NCBI GenBank assembly: GCA_958354105.1
Contig: CATWVA010000009.1
Location: 1-61,973 of the forward strand
From: an uncultured Collinsella sp.
Lineage (GTDB): Bacteria > Actinomycetota > Coriobacteriia > Coriobacteriales > Coriobacteriaceae
Reading direction: 5' to 3'
DNA: 61,973 bases
Shown piece by piece: positions 40,696 to 48,929 of this stretch. The notes beneath the pieces were generated by a model. It was not told the origin of the DNA, searched no databases, and worked only from the letters and a program-made list of their open reading frames with translations. The position numbers and the translations under genes are program-made. Every line of letters starts with the position of its first letter. Position 1 is the stretch's first letter.

Positions 40696-41478
40696 ATGGA
40701 GCCCCGGTTATTTGATGCACACTGCCATCTTGATCTAATGGCTCACCCGGACGCCGTTGCCGATGAGGCAACGGCGCTGGGCCTGATTCTATTTGACTGC
40801 GGCGTCGATCCGCACGACTTTGCACGCGCCAAGAAGCGCGCCTGCGGCCGTTCAAATATCTTTGCCGGCATCGGCCTCCATCCCTGGTGGCTCGCCGACG
40901 GACGATGTGGCAACGCTGAAATCAATCTGCTTTGCGAAGTTGCTGCACAAGAACGCTTGATCGGCGAGGTCGGGCTCGACTTTTCCGCTCGTTTTGCCGG
41001 AAGCGAGCCGCTACAAGTACAGGCATTTGACCGGCTCTGCGATGCACTCGCGCAGCACCCTCTTGCCGGGCGCGTGATATCAATTCACGCTGTTCGTTCG
41101 GCAGGAACCGTACTGAACGTCCTCGAATCGCATGGACCACTCATCCCAAACTCCGACTCCCCCGTTATCATCTTCCACTGGTTTAGCGGTACTTCGGACG
41201 AACTCGCCCGCGCGCGTAATGCGGGCTGTTATTTTTCCGTCAACGAACGCATGCTCGCGTCCAAACGAGGACGCGAATACGCACGACAGATTCCACTCGA
41301 CCGTCTACTGCTCGAGACCGATGCGCCGGCCGAGCCAAACACAGAAACAAGCGCGCAGTCGCTCATCAAATCGCTCGCAAGGACCTCGATGCGCATTGCC
41401 TCACTCAAAAACTGTGACGCAAAGCGCATCGAGTCGGTAGTTTTAGCAAATGCGCACTCTGTTTTTGACCTTCGCTAA
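40696..41478 (+). CDS. TatD-family metal-dependent hydrolase
   Basis: The 260-residue TIM-barrel hydrolase has metal ligands in FDAHCHLDL (His-x-His), GEVGLDF, ISIHAVRSA and the late LLETDAPAEPN. TatD relatives are Mg-dependent 3'-5' DNases or RNases involved in repair or quality control. The middle segment around 130-170 is shorter and less conserved than in E. coli TatD. It is coupled with tcdA. Confidence 0.85.
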   Translation: MEPRLFDAHCHLDLMAHPDAVADEATALGLILFDCGVDPHDFARAKKRACGRSNIFAGIGLHPWWLADGRCGNAEINLLCEVAAQERLIGEVGLDFSARFAGSEPLQVQAFDRLCDALAQHPLAGRVISIHAVRSAGTVLNVLESHGPLIPNSDSPVIIFHWFSGTSDELARARNAGCYFSVNERMLASKRGREYARQIPLDRLLLETDAPAEPNTETSAQSLIKSLARTSMRIASLKNCDAKRIESVVLANAHSVFDLR

Positions 41479-41499
41479 CCACTGTGGGCAAAAATGCCA

Positions 41500-41530
41500 A
41501 GGGACATGCGAATCGCACAACGCAGTCCCT
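41500..41530 (-). terminator. Terminator-like hairpin at the end of the catabolic operon
   Basis: AGGGAC pairs with GTCCCT and the adjacent TGCG with CGCA, with a one-base bulge; TTGGCATTTTTG follows on the minus strand. It also resembles the GGGACA repeat family. Confidence 0.55.
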
Positions 41531-41559
41531 ATTTTGGAAGGCAGTACAATTCGGCAGCA

Positions 41560-43077
41560 TTACACCAATTCGTGCATGAGATCACGGTTGCGTGCATACA
41601 ATTCGTCAAAGATATGACGACGCGACGCATATAGCTCGTGGGCAGCCATATCGGGCACGATTGTTTGTGCAACGCCAAGGACTTGGGCGAGTTCATCCCA
41701 TGATGCATAGGCGCCACCTGCGAGAGCTGCCATGATGGCATCACCGAAGCATGCGCCCACCGTAACCTTGGCAACCGAGACCTCGCGCCCGCATACGTCG
41801 GCGATAGCCTGCATCCAAACTGGATTCTTGGTTCCACCTCCGACAAGCATAATGCGCCCAATTGGCAGTCCATGCTCTCGCTCGATAATGTCGACATGGG
41901 ATGCAACGGTATACGCGACGCCTTCCAAGGCGGCGCGAACCATATGGGCTCGCGTATGCCTTCCGGTCAGGCCAAAGAAGACGCCACGTGCCTCGGGATC
42001 GTTGAGCGGAGTACGCTCCCCCGCAAAGTACGGCAGGCACAGGAGCCCATCGGCACCCGGCGCCACATCGGCGGCATCATGCGCCATGACCGAATATGCA
42101 TCGGGGCCACCGTGGCCCTCGGCCTCCACGGCGTCGCGATACAGCTCTTGGCGCAGCCACGATGTGAGTGCACCCGCCGTATTGGTCCCCGCGCAGATCC
42201 CGTAAGTTCCGGGAATGATAAACGTCCCTGGCCACAGGCGGGCATCATCGACCATATGATCAGCTAGGTAGATGAAATACGCCGTGCTCCCCAACTGAAC
42301 CATCATATCGCCGGGACGAAATACACCCGTCGAAATGGCCTCGGCACCAGAGTCGCCCGTTCCCACTAAGACAGGTGTCCCTGCCGCGAGCCCTGTCGCC
42401 TCAGCCGCGCGCTGCGTAATCACCCCGGCAATATCGGTAGCCGACATTACCTCCGTCATCTGGTCAGGCCGGCAGAAACGAGCACATTCCCGAGCATCAA
42501 CCCTCCAAGTGTAGCGGTCGTATAGGGGAAGAAAATCCTCCGCCAAGTAACGGTCCACCGTAAAACGCCCCGTCAACTTTGCGCATAGAAACGATGATGC
42601 CGTCAGGAACTTCGCGGCACGTTCGTGCACCTCGGGCATATTCTCCTTAAACCATAAGATCTTGGGAGCAATATCTGATGAGCAGGGATCGTGCCCGAAA
42701 AGTTCGCGTGCGCGACCTGACCCATATTCGGAAAGGAGCTCGTCAATCTGCGGCTTCGAACGTGCATCGACTCCATACAAAATCGCGGGCGCCAGCGCGT
42801 TGCACTCGGTATCGACCGGCACACAGTCGCAACCCAATGCGGAAAGGCCCACGCATCCGATCTGCGCCGCGTTAACCCCCGATCGCATCACCAGCTCGCG
42901 CGACAAGCGGCAAAAATCGCCCCACCAAACTGCCTCAGCATCATGCTGGTACCATCCATCACACGGGTTGTCCGTCTCATGTCCACAAGAGGCTTGGCAA
43001 ACGATGTTGCATCGATCATCGATTAAAACGCCTTTAGAGGCGCTTGTCCCAATATCAATACCCAGATAGAGCGCCAT
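41560..43077 (-). CDS. FGGY-family carbohydrate kinase
   Basis: The 505-residue sugar kinase of the xylulokinase/gluconokinase type begins YLGIDIGTSASKGVLIDD, the FGGY phosphate-1 motif. It has MVQLGSTAYF, ADGLLCLPYFAGERTPLNDPEARG and MLVGGGTKNPVWMQAIADV (adenosine motif). It lies last in the long minus-strand operon containing two PfkB kinases and a deglycase-like SIS protein, so it probably phosphorylates a ketose or polyol formed in that pathway. The exact substrate is not readable from sequence. Confidence 0.88.
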   Translation of the reverse strand: MALYLGIDIGTSASKGVLIDDRCNIVCQASCGHETDNPCDGWYQHDAEAVWWGDFCRLSRELVMRSGVNAAQIGCVGLSALGCDCVPVDTECNALAPAILYGVDARSKPQIDELLSEYGSGRARELFGHDPCSSDIAPKILWFKENMPEVHERAAKFLTASSFLCAKLTGRFTVDRYLAEDFLPLYDRYTWRVDARECARFCRPDQMTEVMSATDIAGVITQRAAEATGLAAGTPVLVGTGDSGAEAISTGVFRPGDMMVQLGSTAYFIYLADHMVDDARLWPGTFIIPGTYGICAGTNTAGALTSWLRQELYRDAVEAEGHGGPDAYSVMAHDAADVAPGADGLLCLPYFAGERTPLNDPEARGVFFGLTGRHTRAHMVRAALEGVAYTVASHVDIIEREHGLPIGRIMLVGGGTKNPVWMQAIADVCGREVSVAKVTVGACFGDAIMAALAGGAYASWDELAQVLGVAQTIVPDMAAHELYASRRHIFDELYARNRDLMHELV

Positions 43078-43083
43078 AGGTGC

Positions 43084-43893
43084 CTACTCCCCTCGCGCCG
43101 TACGAGCGGCAGCCATAAAACGAACCACCCGCTCAACATCAACCGGGGCATCCAGCTTTCCGTCGCGCTTTAAGCACGTGCCGACAAACGCGCCATCGTA
43201 GTGAGCAAATACGTCAGCCACGGTATTTTCGCGACAACCGGTGCCACATACCACGGGCACTTCGCCAACACGCTCGCGGACCTCGTCGGCAAGCTCGCCC
43301 GAAGCGCCACGACCGGCAGCCGAACCGCCGATGACTATCGCATCCGGTAGGCAATTAAAGAGAAGTGAATCGGCAATGTCCGCGGTCGTGCGGTCGTTGA
43401 GATAAACCTCGCCCTCGCTCGTGATGAAGTGAAAAAGCTTGAGGTCGTCCAAGCGCAGCGCCGCCTTGCGACGCATGGTGTGAGCGAAATCTCGGTTAAT
43501 CAGCCCGAGATCACCGGCCCAGGCACCGCAAAAATTGCAGCGCGTGAACTGCGCGTCGACGGCAGCGCACAGCTCGATTGTGGCATCACCATCGTAAATT
43601 GCCTCAGCTCCCCAAGGAGTCGACAGATCATGGGACAGAGCCCCGATTACATAGCCCATCGATGCAAGGGTTGAGGGAGAAACATGCTGCTCATAGGGCA
43701 TCGAGAGCTCATTGGTAATCAAAATGCCATCGACACCGCCCTGCTGCAACGCCTCGAGATCGCGCTTGGCGGCTTCCACGACCTGCGATACGCTTCCGCC
43801 CGGGTAATACAGCGGATCGCCCGGCAGAGGACGCAGGTGCAGCATTCCGATAACCGGCTTTTCGTTCTTGAACATCGAAGTTAGAAACGACAT
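43084..43893 (-). CDS. BtpA/SgcQ-family TIM-barrel protein
   Basis: The ATG at 43893 after AAGGAG gives 269 residues. KPVIGMLHLRPLPGDPLYYPGG and GGVDGILITNELSMPY are the BtpA/SgcQ signature, and the C-terminal VVCGTGCRENTVADVFAHYDGAFVGTCLKRDG completes the phosphate-binding-like end of the barrel. BtpA affects photosystem assembly in cyanobacteria; SgcQ belongs to an uncharacterised E. coli sugar operon. Its biochemical activity is not established. Here it stands between the FGGY kinase and YjbQ genes, suggesting a sugar-phosphate reaction. Confidence 0.85.
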   Translation of the reverse strand: MSFLTSMFKNEKPVIGMLHLRPLPGDPLYYPGGSVSQVVEAAKRDLEALQQGGVDGILITNELSMPYEQHVSPSTLASMGYVIGALSHDLSTPWGAEAIYDGDATIELCAAVDAQFTRCNFCGAWAGDLGLINRDFAHTMRRKAALRLDDLKLFHFITSEGEVYLNDRTTADIADSLLFNCLPDAIVIGGSAAGRGASGELADEVRERVGEVPVVCGTGCRENTVADVFAHYDGAFVGTCLKRDGKLDAPVDVERVVRFMAAARTARGE

Positions 43894-43926
43894 AACGTGC
43901 TCCTTCATAGGGTTATTGCAGGGACG

Positions 43927-44355
43927 TTACTCCCCCAGCACCTCGACGTACACTTTTCGCTTCTGCGGACCGTCAAACTCCGCAAGATAGATGTTCTGGG
44001 CACTTCCGCACACGATGTGGCCATCTTGGACGGGAAAGAAGCAACTGTTTCCACAAATCATGCTCTTGATATGCCCACAGGAGTTGTTACCGGTGGCTCC
44101 ATAGCTCGGCAGGAAGTGTGCATGCGCATAGGGGGCATCGAGTGGGGCGATGCGATCAAGCGTCTCCATAAGATCCGTCTCCACGCAGGGAAGCCCCTCG
44201 TTTACCACGATTCCGCAGGTCGTATGCGACAAAATAATCGCCGCCAAGCCATTGGTCACCGAGCTGCGTTCGATGGCAGCGTGCACGTCCTCGGTAATAT
44301 CGATGAACTGGTCCGGAGCAGTCGATAGATAGCTCAATGTCTCGAGCGTCACCAT
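43927..44355 (-). CDS. YjbQ/UPF0047 family protein
   Basis: The 142-residue protein has the UPF0047 signature: HTTCGIVVNEG with the conserved His and Cys, DLMETLDRIAPLD, and the metal-site-like HAHFLPS and SCGHIKSMICGNSC. Some members are annotated as secondary thiamine-phosphate synthases because of a weak side activity; the true role is unknown. It overlaps or abuts the amidohydrolase gene upstream, and a GTG two codons earlier is an alternative start. Its place in a sugar operon is notable. Confidence 0.85.
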   Translation of the reverse strand: MVTLETLSYLSTAPDQFIDITEDVHAAIERSSVTNGLAAIILSHTTCGIVVNEGLPCVETDLMETLDRIAPLDAPYAHAHFLPSYGATGNNSCGHIKSMICGNSCFFPVQDGHIVCGSAQNIYLAEFDGPQKRKVYVEVLGE

Positions 44356-44357
44356 GT

Positions 44358-45218
44358 TCACTCATCCCCTTCAAGAAAACGCAGGGCATTACCCCAGTAG
44401 AGCCTTTCTCGCGCATCATCGCGCATGGGCACGGTATCGAGCGCCCGCTTGAGTTTGAATGCACGGAAGCGCGGCGTATTGCTGGCGAACATCACTTGGT
44501 GCGATAGCGCGCGCTCATACCACAGCGGCCCCATATCGACCGTGAAAAGACGCTGCATCATCTCCTCGGGCGAATCGATGTAAGTGATAGAGGTGTCCGC
44601 GTAGCAGTTGGGATACTTGAGCAGCATCGCCACGGTCTCGCGCACCCAGGGCCAGCCAAAATGGGTCAAACTAAAACGCACATTTGGATGCGTTGCGATT
44701 GTGTGCTCAAATGCAAGCGGGTTACTGCGCGAGAGCTCTGCGCCCGGCTCCCAAGACATACCGGCATGGAAAACCACCGGCTTGTTATAGCGCTCGCACA
44801 GTTCGTAAAGCGGCTCGGCCACAGCATCATCGGGGGCAAAACCCTGCTTTGCAGGATGCAGGCAAAGCCCCTTTGCCCCCAACTCGGTAAAGGCGCGCTC
44901 CAATTCGTCTGCGGCACCGCTCACCTGCGGGTCTACGCTCGCAAATCCCCACAGACGATCGGGATGTGCGGCAACCAGCATGGCAATCTGGTCATTGGTG
45001 CCAAAGTGCCCTCCGCATGCCGTGGTTACATCGAGCGGCATGAGCACGCTCTTCTGCACATCGCAGACGTCCATCTCGACTTGAAGCTCATCCCAATCCA
45101 TGGGGCCCATATGCCCCATACCAAATTCTCGTGACCAAAAACCGAATCCATCAGGCTCATCACCCGGCGTACAGATCTCGCCGTAGAGCATAGGATGGAC
45201 CAACATGTCGATAACCAT
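44358..45218 (-). CDS. Amidohydrolase-2 (ACMSD-like) TIM-barrel enzyme
   Basis: The ATG at 45218 after AAAGGAG gives 286 residues. It begins MVIDMLVHPMLYGE, where Asp and His fall where family members have D-x-H, and contains GAKGLCLHPAKQGF, PVVFHAGMS, FSLTHFGWPWV and VMFASNTPRFR. This is the amidohydrolase-2 fold used by ACMSD-type decarboxylases and several lactone hydrolases. It is likely metal-dependent. Its operon position suggests action on an intermediate of the glycated-compound pathway, but the reaction is unknown. Confidence 0.8.
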   Translation of the reverse strand: MVIDMLVHPMLYGEICTPGDEPDGFGFWSREFGMGHMGPMDWDELQVEMDVCDVQKSVLMPLDVTTACGGHFGTNDQIAMLVAAHPDRLWGFASVDPQVSGAADELERAFTELGAKGLCLHPAKQGFAPDDAVAEPLYELCERYNKPVVFHAGMSWEPGAELSRSNPLAFEHTIATHPNVRFSLTHFGWPWVRETVAMLLKYPNCYADTSITYIDSPEEMMQRLFTVDMGPLWYERALSHQVMFASNTPRFRAFKLKRALDTVPMRDDARERLYWGNALRFLEGDE

Positions 45219-45245
45219 TTCGTACTCCTTTCCAGGCATTTGACC

Positions 45246-46046
45246 CTAGTACGGCTCAAACGAACCGATCACTCGGGACGACAGCTCAGCGCCCGCCTTC
45301 ATACACGCCGGAATATCAAGGCCATCGATCACGCCCTTGGTAAACCCGGCGATATACGAGTCGCCGGCACCCACGGTATTAACGACCTTCTCCGCCGGCA
45401 CGATCCCGCACTCATAGAAGCGCTCACCGTCATAGGCAATGCTTCCCTTCTCGCCAAGCGTGGCAACCGCAACGCGCGGCCCCAATTCCTGCGCGTGACG
45501 TACCCAGTCCCGCAGCTCCGGAGTGTCATCTTCAAACGACATAAATGCGTAGTCAACGTAGGGAAAATGATTCTCGCAGGCATATTCGGGATCCTGGCTG
45601 AACACCGAGAAGTCCATAACCACCGTCTTGCCCGCATCATGCCACTCGGGCAGGAGGTCCAAACAATTGCCAAACAGGTCGGTATGAATGATGTCATGCT
45701 CTAGGATAAACGCCCGGTCATCTTCATTCGGACGATATGTCTCCATTACGCCATCGATTGCCTCGAGATGCACGCGATCGACGCCGTCTTTCAATGCCAT
45801 GAGCATCACCGAGGTGTCGCCATCCTCCACCCGCAGATGAGAGATATCAAACCCCTCGGCGGCCAGCGCCTCTCTCATCTTGTCTCCGTACTCGTCCTTG
45901 CCGACAACCGACACGGCGGATACCGAAACGCCCATTCGTGCAAGATGGATACCCCAGTCAATGCCATTACCAGTCGGATAGAACACGCCGATGTTTTGAT
46001 AGACGTCCGCACAGCAAAAACCAGCCGCACACGCTTTAATACCCAT
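45246..46046 (-). CDS. PfkB-family kinase, FrlD-like paralogue
   Basis: The ATG at 46046 after GGAG gives 266 residues. The ribokinase fold is shown by GNGIDWGIHLARMGVSVSAV, then VVGKDEYGDKMREAL, MDFSVFSQDPEYACEN and the anion-hole/catalytic motif NTVGAGDSYIAGF with the catalytic Asp. It resembles fructoselysine-6-kinase FrlD but is less close than the next gene, and lacks the GGNAVN substrate motif (PTGNGIDW instead). A second kinase in one operon suggests a second sugar moiety or a later phosphorylation step. A hairpin separates it from the upstream kinase gene. Confidence 0.85.
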   Translation of the reverse strand: MGIKACAAGFCCADVYQNIGVFYPTGNGIDWGIHLARMGVSVSAVSVVGKDEYGDKMREALAAEGFDISHLRVEDGDTSVMLMALKDGVDRVHLEAIDGVMETYRPNEDDRAFILEHDIIHTDLFGNCLDLLPEWHDAGKTVVMDFSVFSQDPEYACENHFPYVDYAFMSFEDDTPELRDWVRHAQELGPRVAVATLGEKGSIAYDGERFYECGIVPAEKVVNTVGAGDSYIAGFTKGVIDGLDIPACMKAGAELSSRVIGSFEPY

Positions 46047-46063
46047 GGTCTTCTCCAATGTTC

Positions 46064-46097
46064 AAAAGGGGACCCACCACATGGCGAGCCCCCTTTT
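46064..46097 (-). terminator. Hairpin between the two PfkB kinase genes
   Basis: AAAAGGGG pairs with CCCCTTTT across an 18-base loop. The T run on the minus strand is part of the stem, so it may act as a partial terminator lowering expression of the downstream genes. Confidence 0.55.
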
Positions 46098-46167
46098 CGC
46101 GTTTCGCTTATTGTTTTGCATCGGCTGTCCAAGGCCTCATAGCCAGACCGCCGTACGCTTTCTTAAG

Positions 46168-47031
46168 CTATTCGACGATTGGTGCTCCGTGGCCCCAAGA
46201 ACCTTCCATGCCGCACACGGTCGAGGCAAACCCGGCAGCAAAGTCGAGCGCGCGCTCGATGGCCTCGGCGCCACCCTCACCACGCTTGGCGAAATCGAGA
46301 TAGCACATCAAAAACGAGGTGAGGAACGAGTCGCCCGCCCCCATGGTGTCCTTCATGTCCGTTACCGGTTTAGCCAGCTGGCGGTAATAACGCTCGCCGT
46401 CGTAAGCGATGCAGCCCTCGGCGCCCGCCGTAGCCGACACAAAACGCGGACCCAGATCCTTCACCCATGCCAGACGCCCGCGAATCTCGTCCTCACTCGC
46501 GGCATCCGCCGCACTAAAGAAAGCAAAATCGACATAGGGCGCAATCTGCTCGTAGTACTCGTCGGTGGAGTCGTCCGAAAAGTCAAAAGAGACCGTGACG
46601 CCCGCAGCCTTCAACTTGGGCAGCTCGCGCTCGGTGAAGCAATAGTTGCCCGAATGAACCACATCGAACTGCTTCATGTACGAAAGGTCAAAGCGATCGA
46701 GAACATAGCGCGCATCGCCACGGATACCGCCCTCGTTGGAGCCGAGGAAGACACGGTCACCGTCAACGACGGTCACGCGAGCCGCTCCGTTCTCGCCAAT
46801 CATCTGCTCGCACTTGTCAAGCTCGATACCCTCATCCTCGAGGCTTGTAATGACATGCTCGGCAGCGGCGTCATTGCCAAAAATGCCCATGTATGCAGAG
46901 CGTGCGGCACCGCATTTCTTGGCATAAACGGCGAAGTTCACCGCATTGCCGCCGGGATACATGGTGTGGATATGCTCGTAGCGATCGACGACGTTGTCGC
47001 CAAATCCGAGCGCGTTAACGTTAAATGCCAT
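46168..47031 (-). CDS. frlD: Fructoselysine 6-kinase-like PfkB kinase
   Basis: The 287-residue kinase has the FrlD-type opening GFGDNVVDRYEHIHTMYPGGNAVNFAVYAKKCG, the middle HSGNYCFTERELPKLKAAGVTVSFDFSDD, and the catalytic DTMGAGDSFLTSFL, all aligning with E. coli FrlD. FrlD phosphorylates fructoselysine at C6 of the sugar. It stands directly after the FrlB-like deglycase gene, matching the known two-step route. The substrate could be another fructose-amine. Confidence 0.88.
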   Translation of the reverse strand: MAFNVNALGFGDNVVDRYEHIHTMYPGGNAVNFAVYAKKCGAARSAYMGIFGNDAAAEHVITSLEDEGIELDKCEQMIGENGAARVTVVDGDRVFLGSNEGGIRGDARYVLDRFDLSYMKQFDVVHSGNYCFTERELPKLKAAGVTVSFDFSDDSTDEYYEQIAPYVDFAFFSAADAASEDEIRGRLAWVKDLGPRFVSATAGAEGCIAYDGERYYRQLAKPVTDMKDTMGAGDSFLTSFLMCYLDFAKRGEGGAEAIERALDFAAGFASTVCGMEGSWGHGAPIVE

Positions 47032-47045
47032 GGCCTTTGCCCCTT

Positions 47046-48014
47046 CTAGTACTCGACAACACCCATATAGCGACGGAAATCGGGATCGTGATCAAACACC
47101 TTGCCGCGTGCAGCACGCAGCTCGCAGTTCATGGCGTAGAACAGCACCGGGTCCAGATAGGCACGGACGCTCGCCGGCACGGCTTCCATACCGTACTCCT
47201 TGGCATCGAGCACCATCAGCGTATCGGTATGCGTCTTAAGGAACGCAAGGGCGCGCTCGTCCATGGCACGGCACTCGCTGGAGCCCATCTGCAGGAAGTA
47301 AAAAACGCCATCCTGAGTAGCCTCGAAGGGGCCGTGGAAGTACTCGGCAGAGTGGATGTAGCTGCAGTGCTGCCACTGCATCTCCATAAGAGAGCAGATA
47401 GCGAAACCGTAGGTCTGGCTAAAGTTGGGACCGCTGCCCAGAATGTAGAAGAACTCGTGCTCCTGGCAAAGCTTGGCAAAACGATCGCCTAGCTCGGCAT
47501 TTACCTTCTCACGTGCCGGGGGAAGAATCTTATCCATCTCGGCGATACCGGCATACATATCGGCAAGATCGGCGTAGCCCTCCTGCTGATCGAGCAGCTC
47601 GGCCGCAAGCGACAGCGAAATGCCAGCGGGGACCTCGGCCTGCGGCACGCCCTCGCCCCACGGGTAGACCCACGTGGTCCACTTGCCGGAGTCAATCTTG
47701 GATCCAGCGTTGTCGGTCTGGGCGATCACCGTAGCGCCGGCAGCAAGGGCAATCTCACAGCCCTCGACGACCTCGGGGGTGTTGCCACTGTGGCTGCAAG
47801 CAATGACCAGGGATTTCTCACCCAAGCGGCGCGGGCGCATGATATCAAACTCGCGAGCCGTATAGATATACGAAGTGAAGGTGGTTGCCTCGCGCTGCAG
47901 AAGCTCATGAGCCGGGATCAAATCGATCATGGAGCCACCGCAAGCAATCCAGTAGACGCTGTCGAACTTGCCCTTCTCGGCAATTGCCTCTTTGATCAGA
48001 TCGTGTGCGTTCAT
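47046..48014 (-). CDS. frlB: SIS-domain deglycase, FrlB-like
   Basis: The ATG at 48014 after AAAGGA gives 322 residues with two SIS halves: VYWIACGGSMIDLIPA and CSHSGNTPEVVEGCEIALAAGA, then YILGSGPNFSQTYGFA and HSAEYFHGPFEATQDG. The C terminus FDHDPDFRRYMGVVEY matches the end of E. coli FrlB. FrlB splits fructoselysine 6-phosphate to glucose 6-phosphate and lysine. Related deglycases act on glucoselysine or other Amadori compounds. The surrounding kinase, epimerase and GntR regulator support the call. Confidence 0.86.
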   Translation of the reverse strand: MNAHDLIKEAIAEKGKFDSVYWIACGGSMIDLIPAHELLQREATTFTSYIYTAREFDIMRPRRLGEKSLVIACSHSGNTPEVVEGCEIALAAGATVIAQTDNAGSKIDSGKWTTWVYPWGEGVPQAEVPAGISLSLAAELLDQQEGYADLADMYAGIAEMDKILPPAREKVNAELGDRFAKLCQEHEFFYILGSGPNFSQTYGFAICSLMEMQWQHCSYIHSAEYFHGPFEATQDGVFYFLQMGSSECRAMDERALAFLKTHTDTLMVLDAKEYGMEAVPASVRAYLDPVLFYAMNCELRAARGKVFDHDPDFRRYMGVVEY

Positions 48015-48076
48015 ATCCAGTTCCTTTCTTGTTTGGTCCGCAATCAATGACGTTGGCTGCGTGGCCGATAGTTGGT

Positions 48077-48928
48077 TTAGTCAATCAGATATTTCTCGAA
48101 TGCGGCCATGTTCTTGGCATCTGCCGCCGCCGGGTCATCGTAGTAACGCCCGTCCGTGATTTCCTGGCCCAGCATGCCATCGAAACCATGGGCATTAAGC
48201 GTGGCGACGAAGGCGTCCATATCGTGCTTGCCATCGCCCCACACCAGATGGCCATACGGGTCACCGTCGATAAAGTGCATCTCGTGAATTGCCCCATCAC
48301 CAAAGGCGGCAAACCAGTCCTCGAGCGTCTCGCCCGCAACGCCCATCGCGGTTGTATCAACCATGGGCTGTAAGTACGGGCTCGCGACCTCGTCAATCAT
48401 GCGCTTCGCATCGGAAACCGTCGTTACAAGGTTGCTCTCCTCGGGACGCAGGCTTTCCATCGTAAGCACCAGACCGTGCTCGCCGGCATACTCCGCCAGA
48501 ATGGACAAGTGCTCGCGGCTGCGCTTCCAGGCTTCCTCGCGGTCCTCGTCCCAGTCGCCCCAGCCCGAGTTGACGGACATACGGTCGCACCCAAGTACCT
48601 CGGCAAGCTCAATGCCGTGCTTAAAGTACGCCAGGCTGCGCTGTTCATGCAGCGGTTTGCGTGCGCAGTACTGCCAAGGATAGACAACATTCTCGGGGCA
48701 CAGAGTACGATACCTAAGCCCACGGCCTGCAGCCTTTTTCGCCAGGACCTCAGCCTCAAAGTAGCCCGTGTGGTCGAGCGTCACATGCGGCTCCGCACAC
48801 CACAGTTCAATGGACTCAAAGCCCAAACGCTGCTGCACATCAAGGAAATAATCGAGCGACCACATGATGTAGTGGATATTCATGCCCGCAATCTGTTCGC
48901 GGCGCAGCGTCGGTTTGGATTCAGACAT
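48077..48928 (-). CDS. frlC: FrlC-like sugar isomerase/epimerase
   Basis: The 283-residue xylose-isomerase-type TIM barrel starts after AAGGAGG. It has RLGFESIELWCAEPHV, MSVNSGWGDWDEDREEAW, LTMESLRPEESNLVTT (metal Glu) and EMHFIDGDPYGHLVWGDGKHD, a layout shared with fructoselysine 3-epimerase FrlC and related sugar epimerases. FrlC interconverts fructoselysine and psicoselysine. It follows the amidohydrolase gene by one base and precedes the deglycase gene. Confidence 0.82.
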   Translation of the reverse strand: MSESKPTLRREQIAGMNIHYIMWSLDYFLDVQQRLGFESIELWCAEPHVTLDHTGYFEAEVLAKKAAGRGLRYRTLCPENVVYPWQYCARKPLHEQRSLAYFKHGIELAEVLGCDRMSVNSGWGDWDEDREEAWKRSREHLSILAEYAGEHGLVLTMESLRPEESNLVTTVSDAKRMIDEVASPYLQPMVDTTAMGVAGETLEDWFAAFGDGAIHEMHFIDGDPYGHLVWGDGKHDMDAFVATLNAHGFDGMLGQEITDGRYYDDPAAADAKNMAAFEKYLID

Positions 48929-48929
48929 C

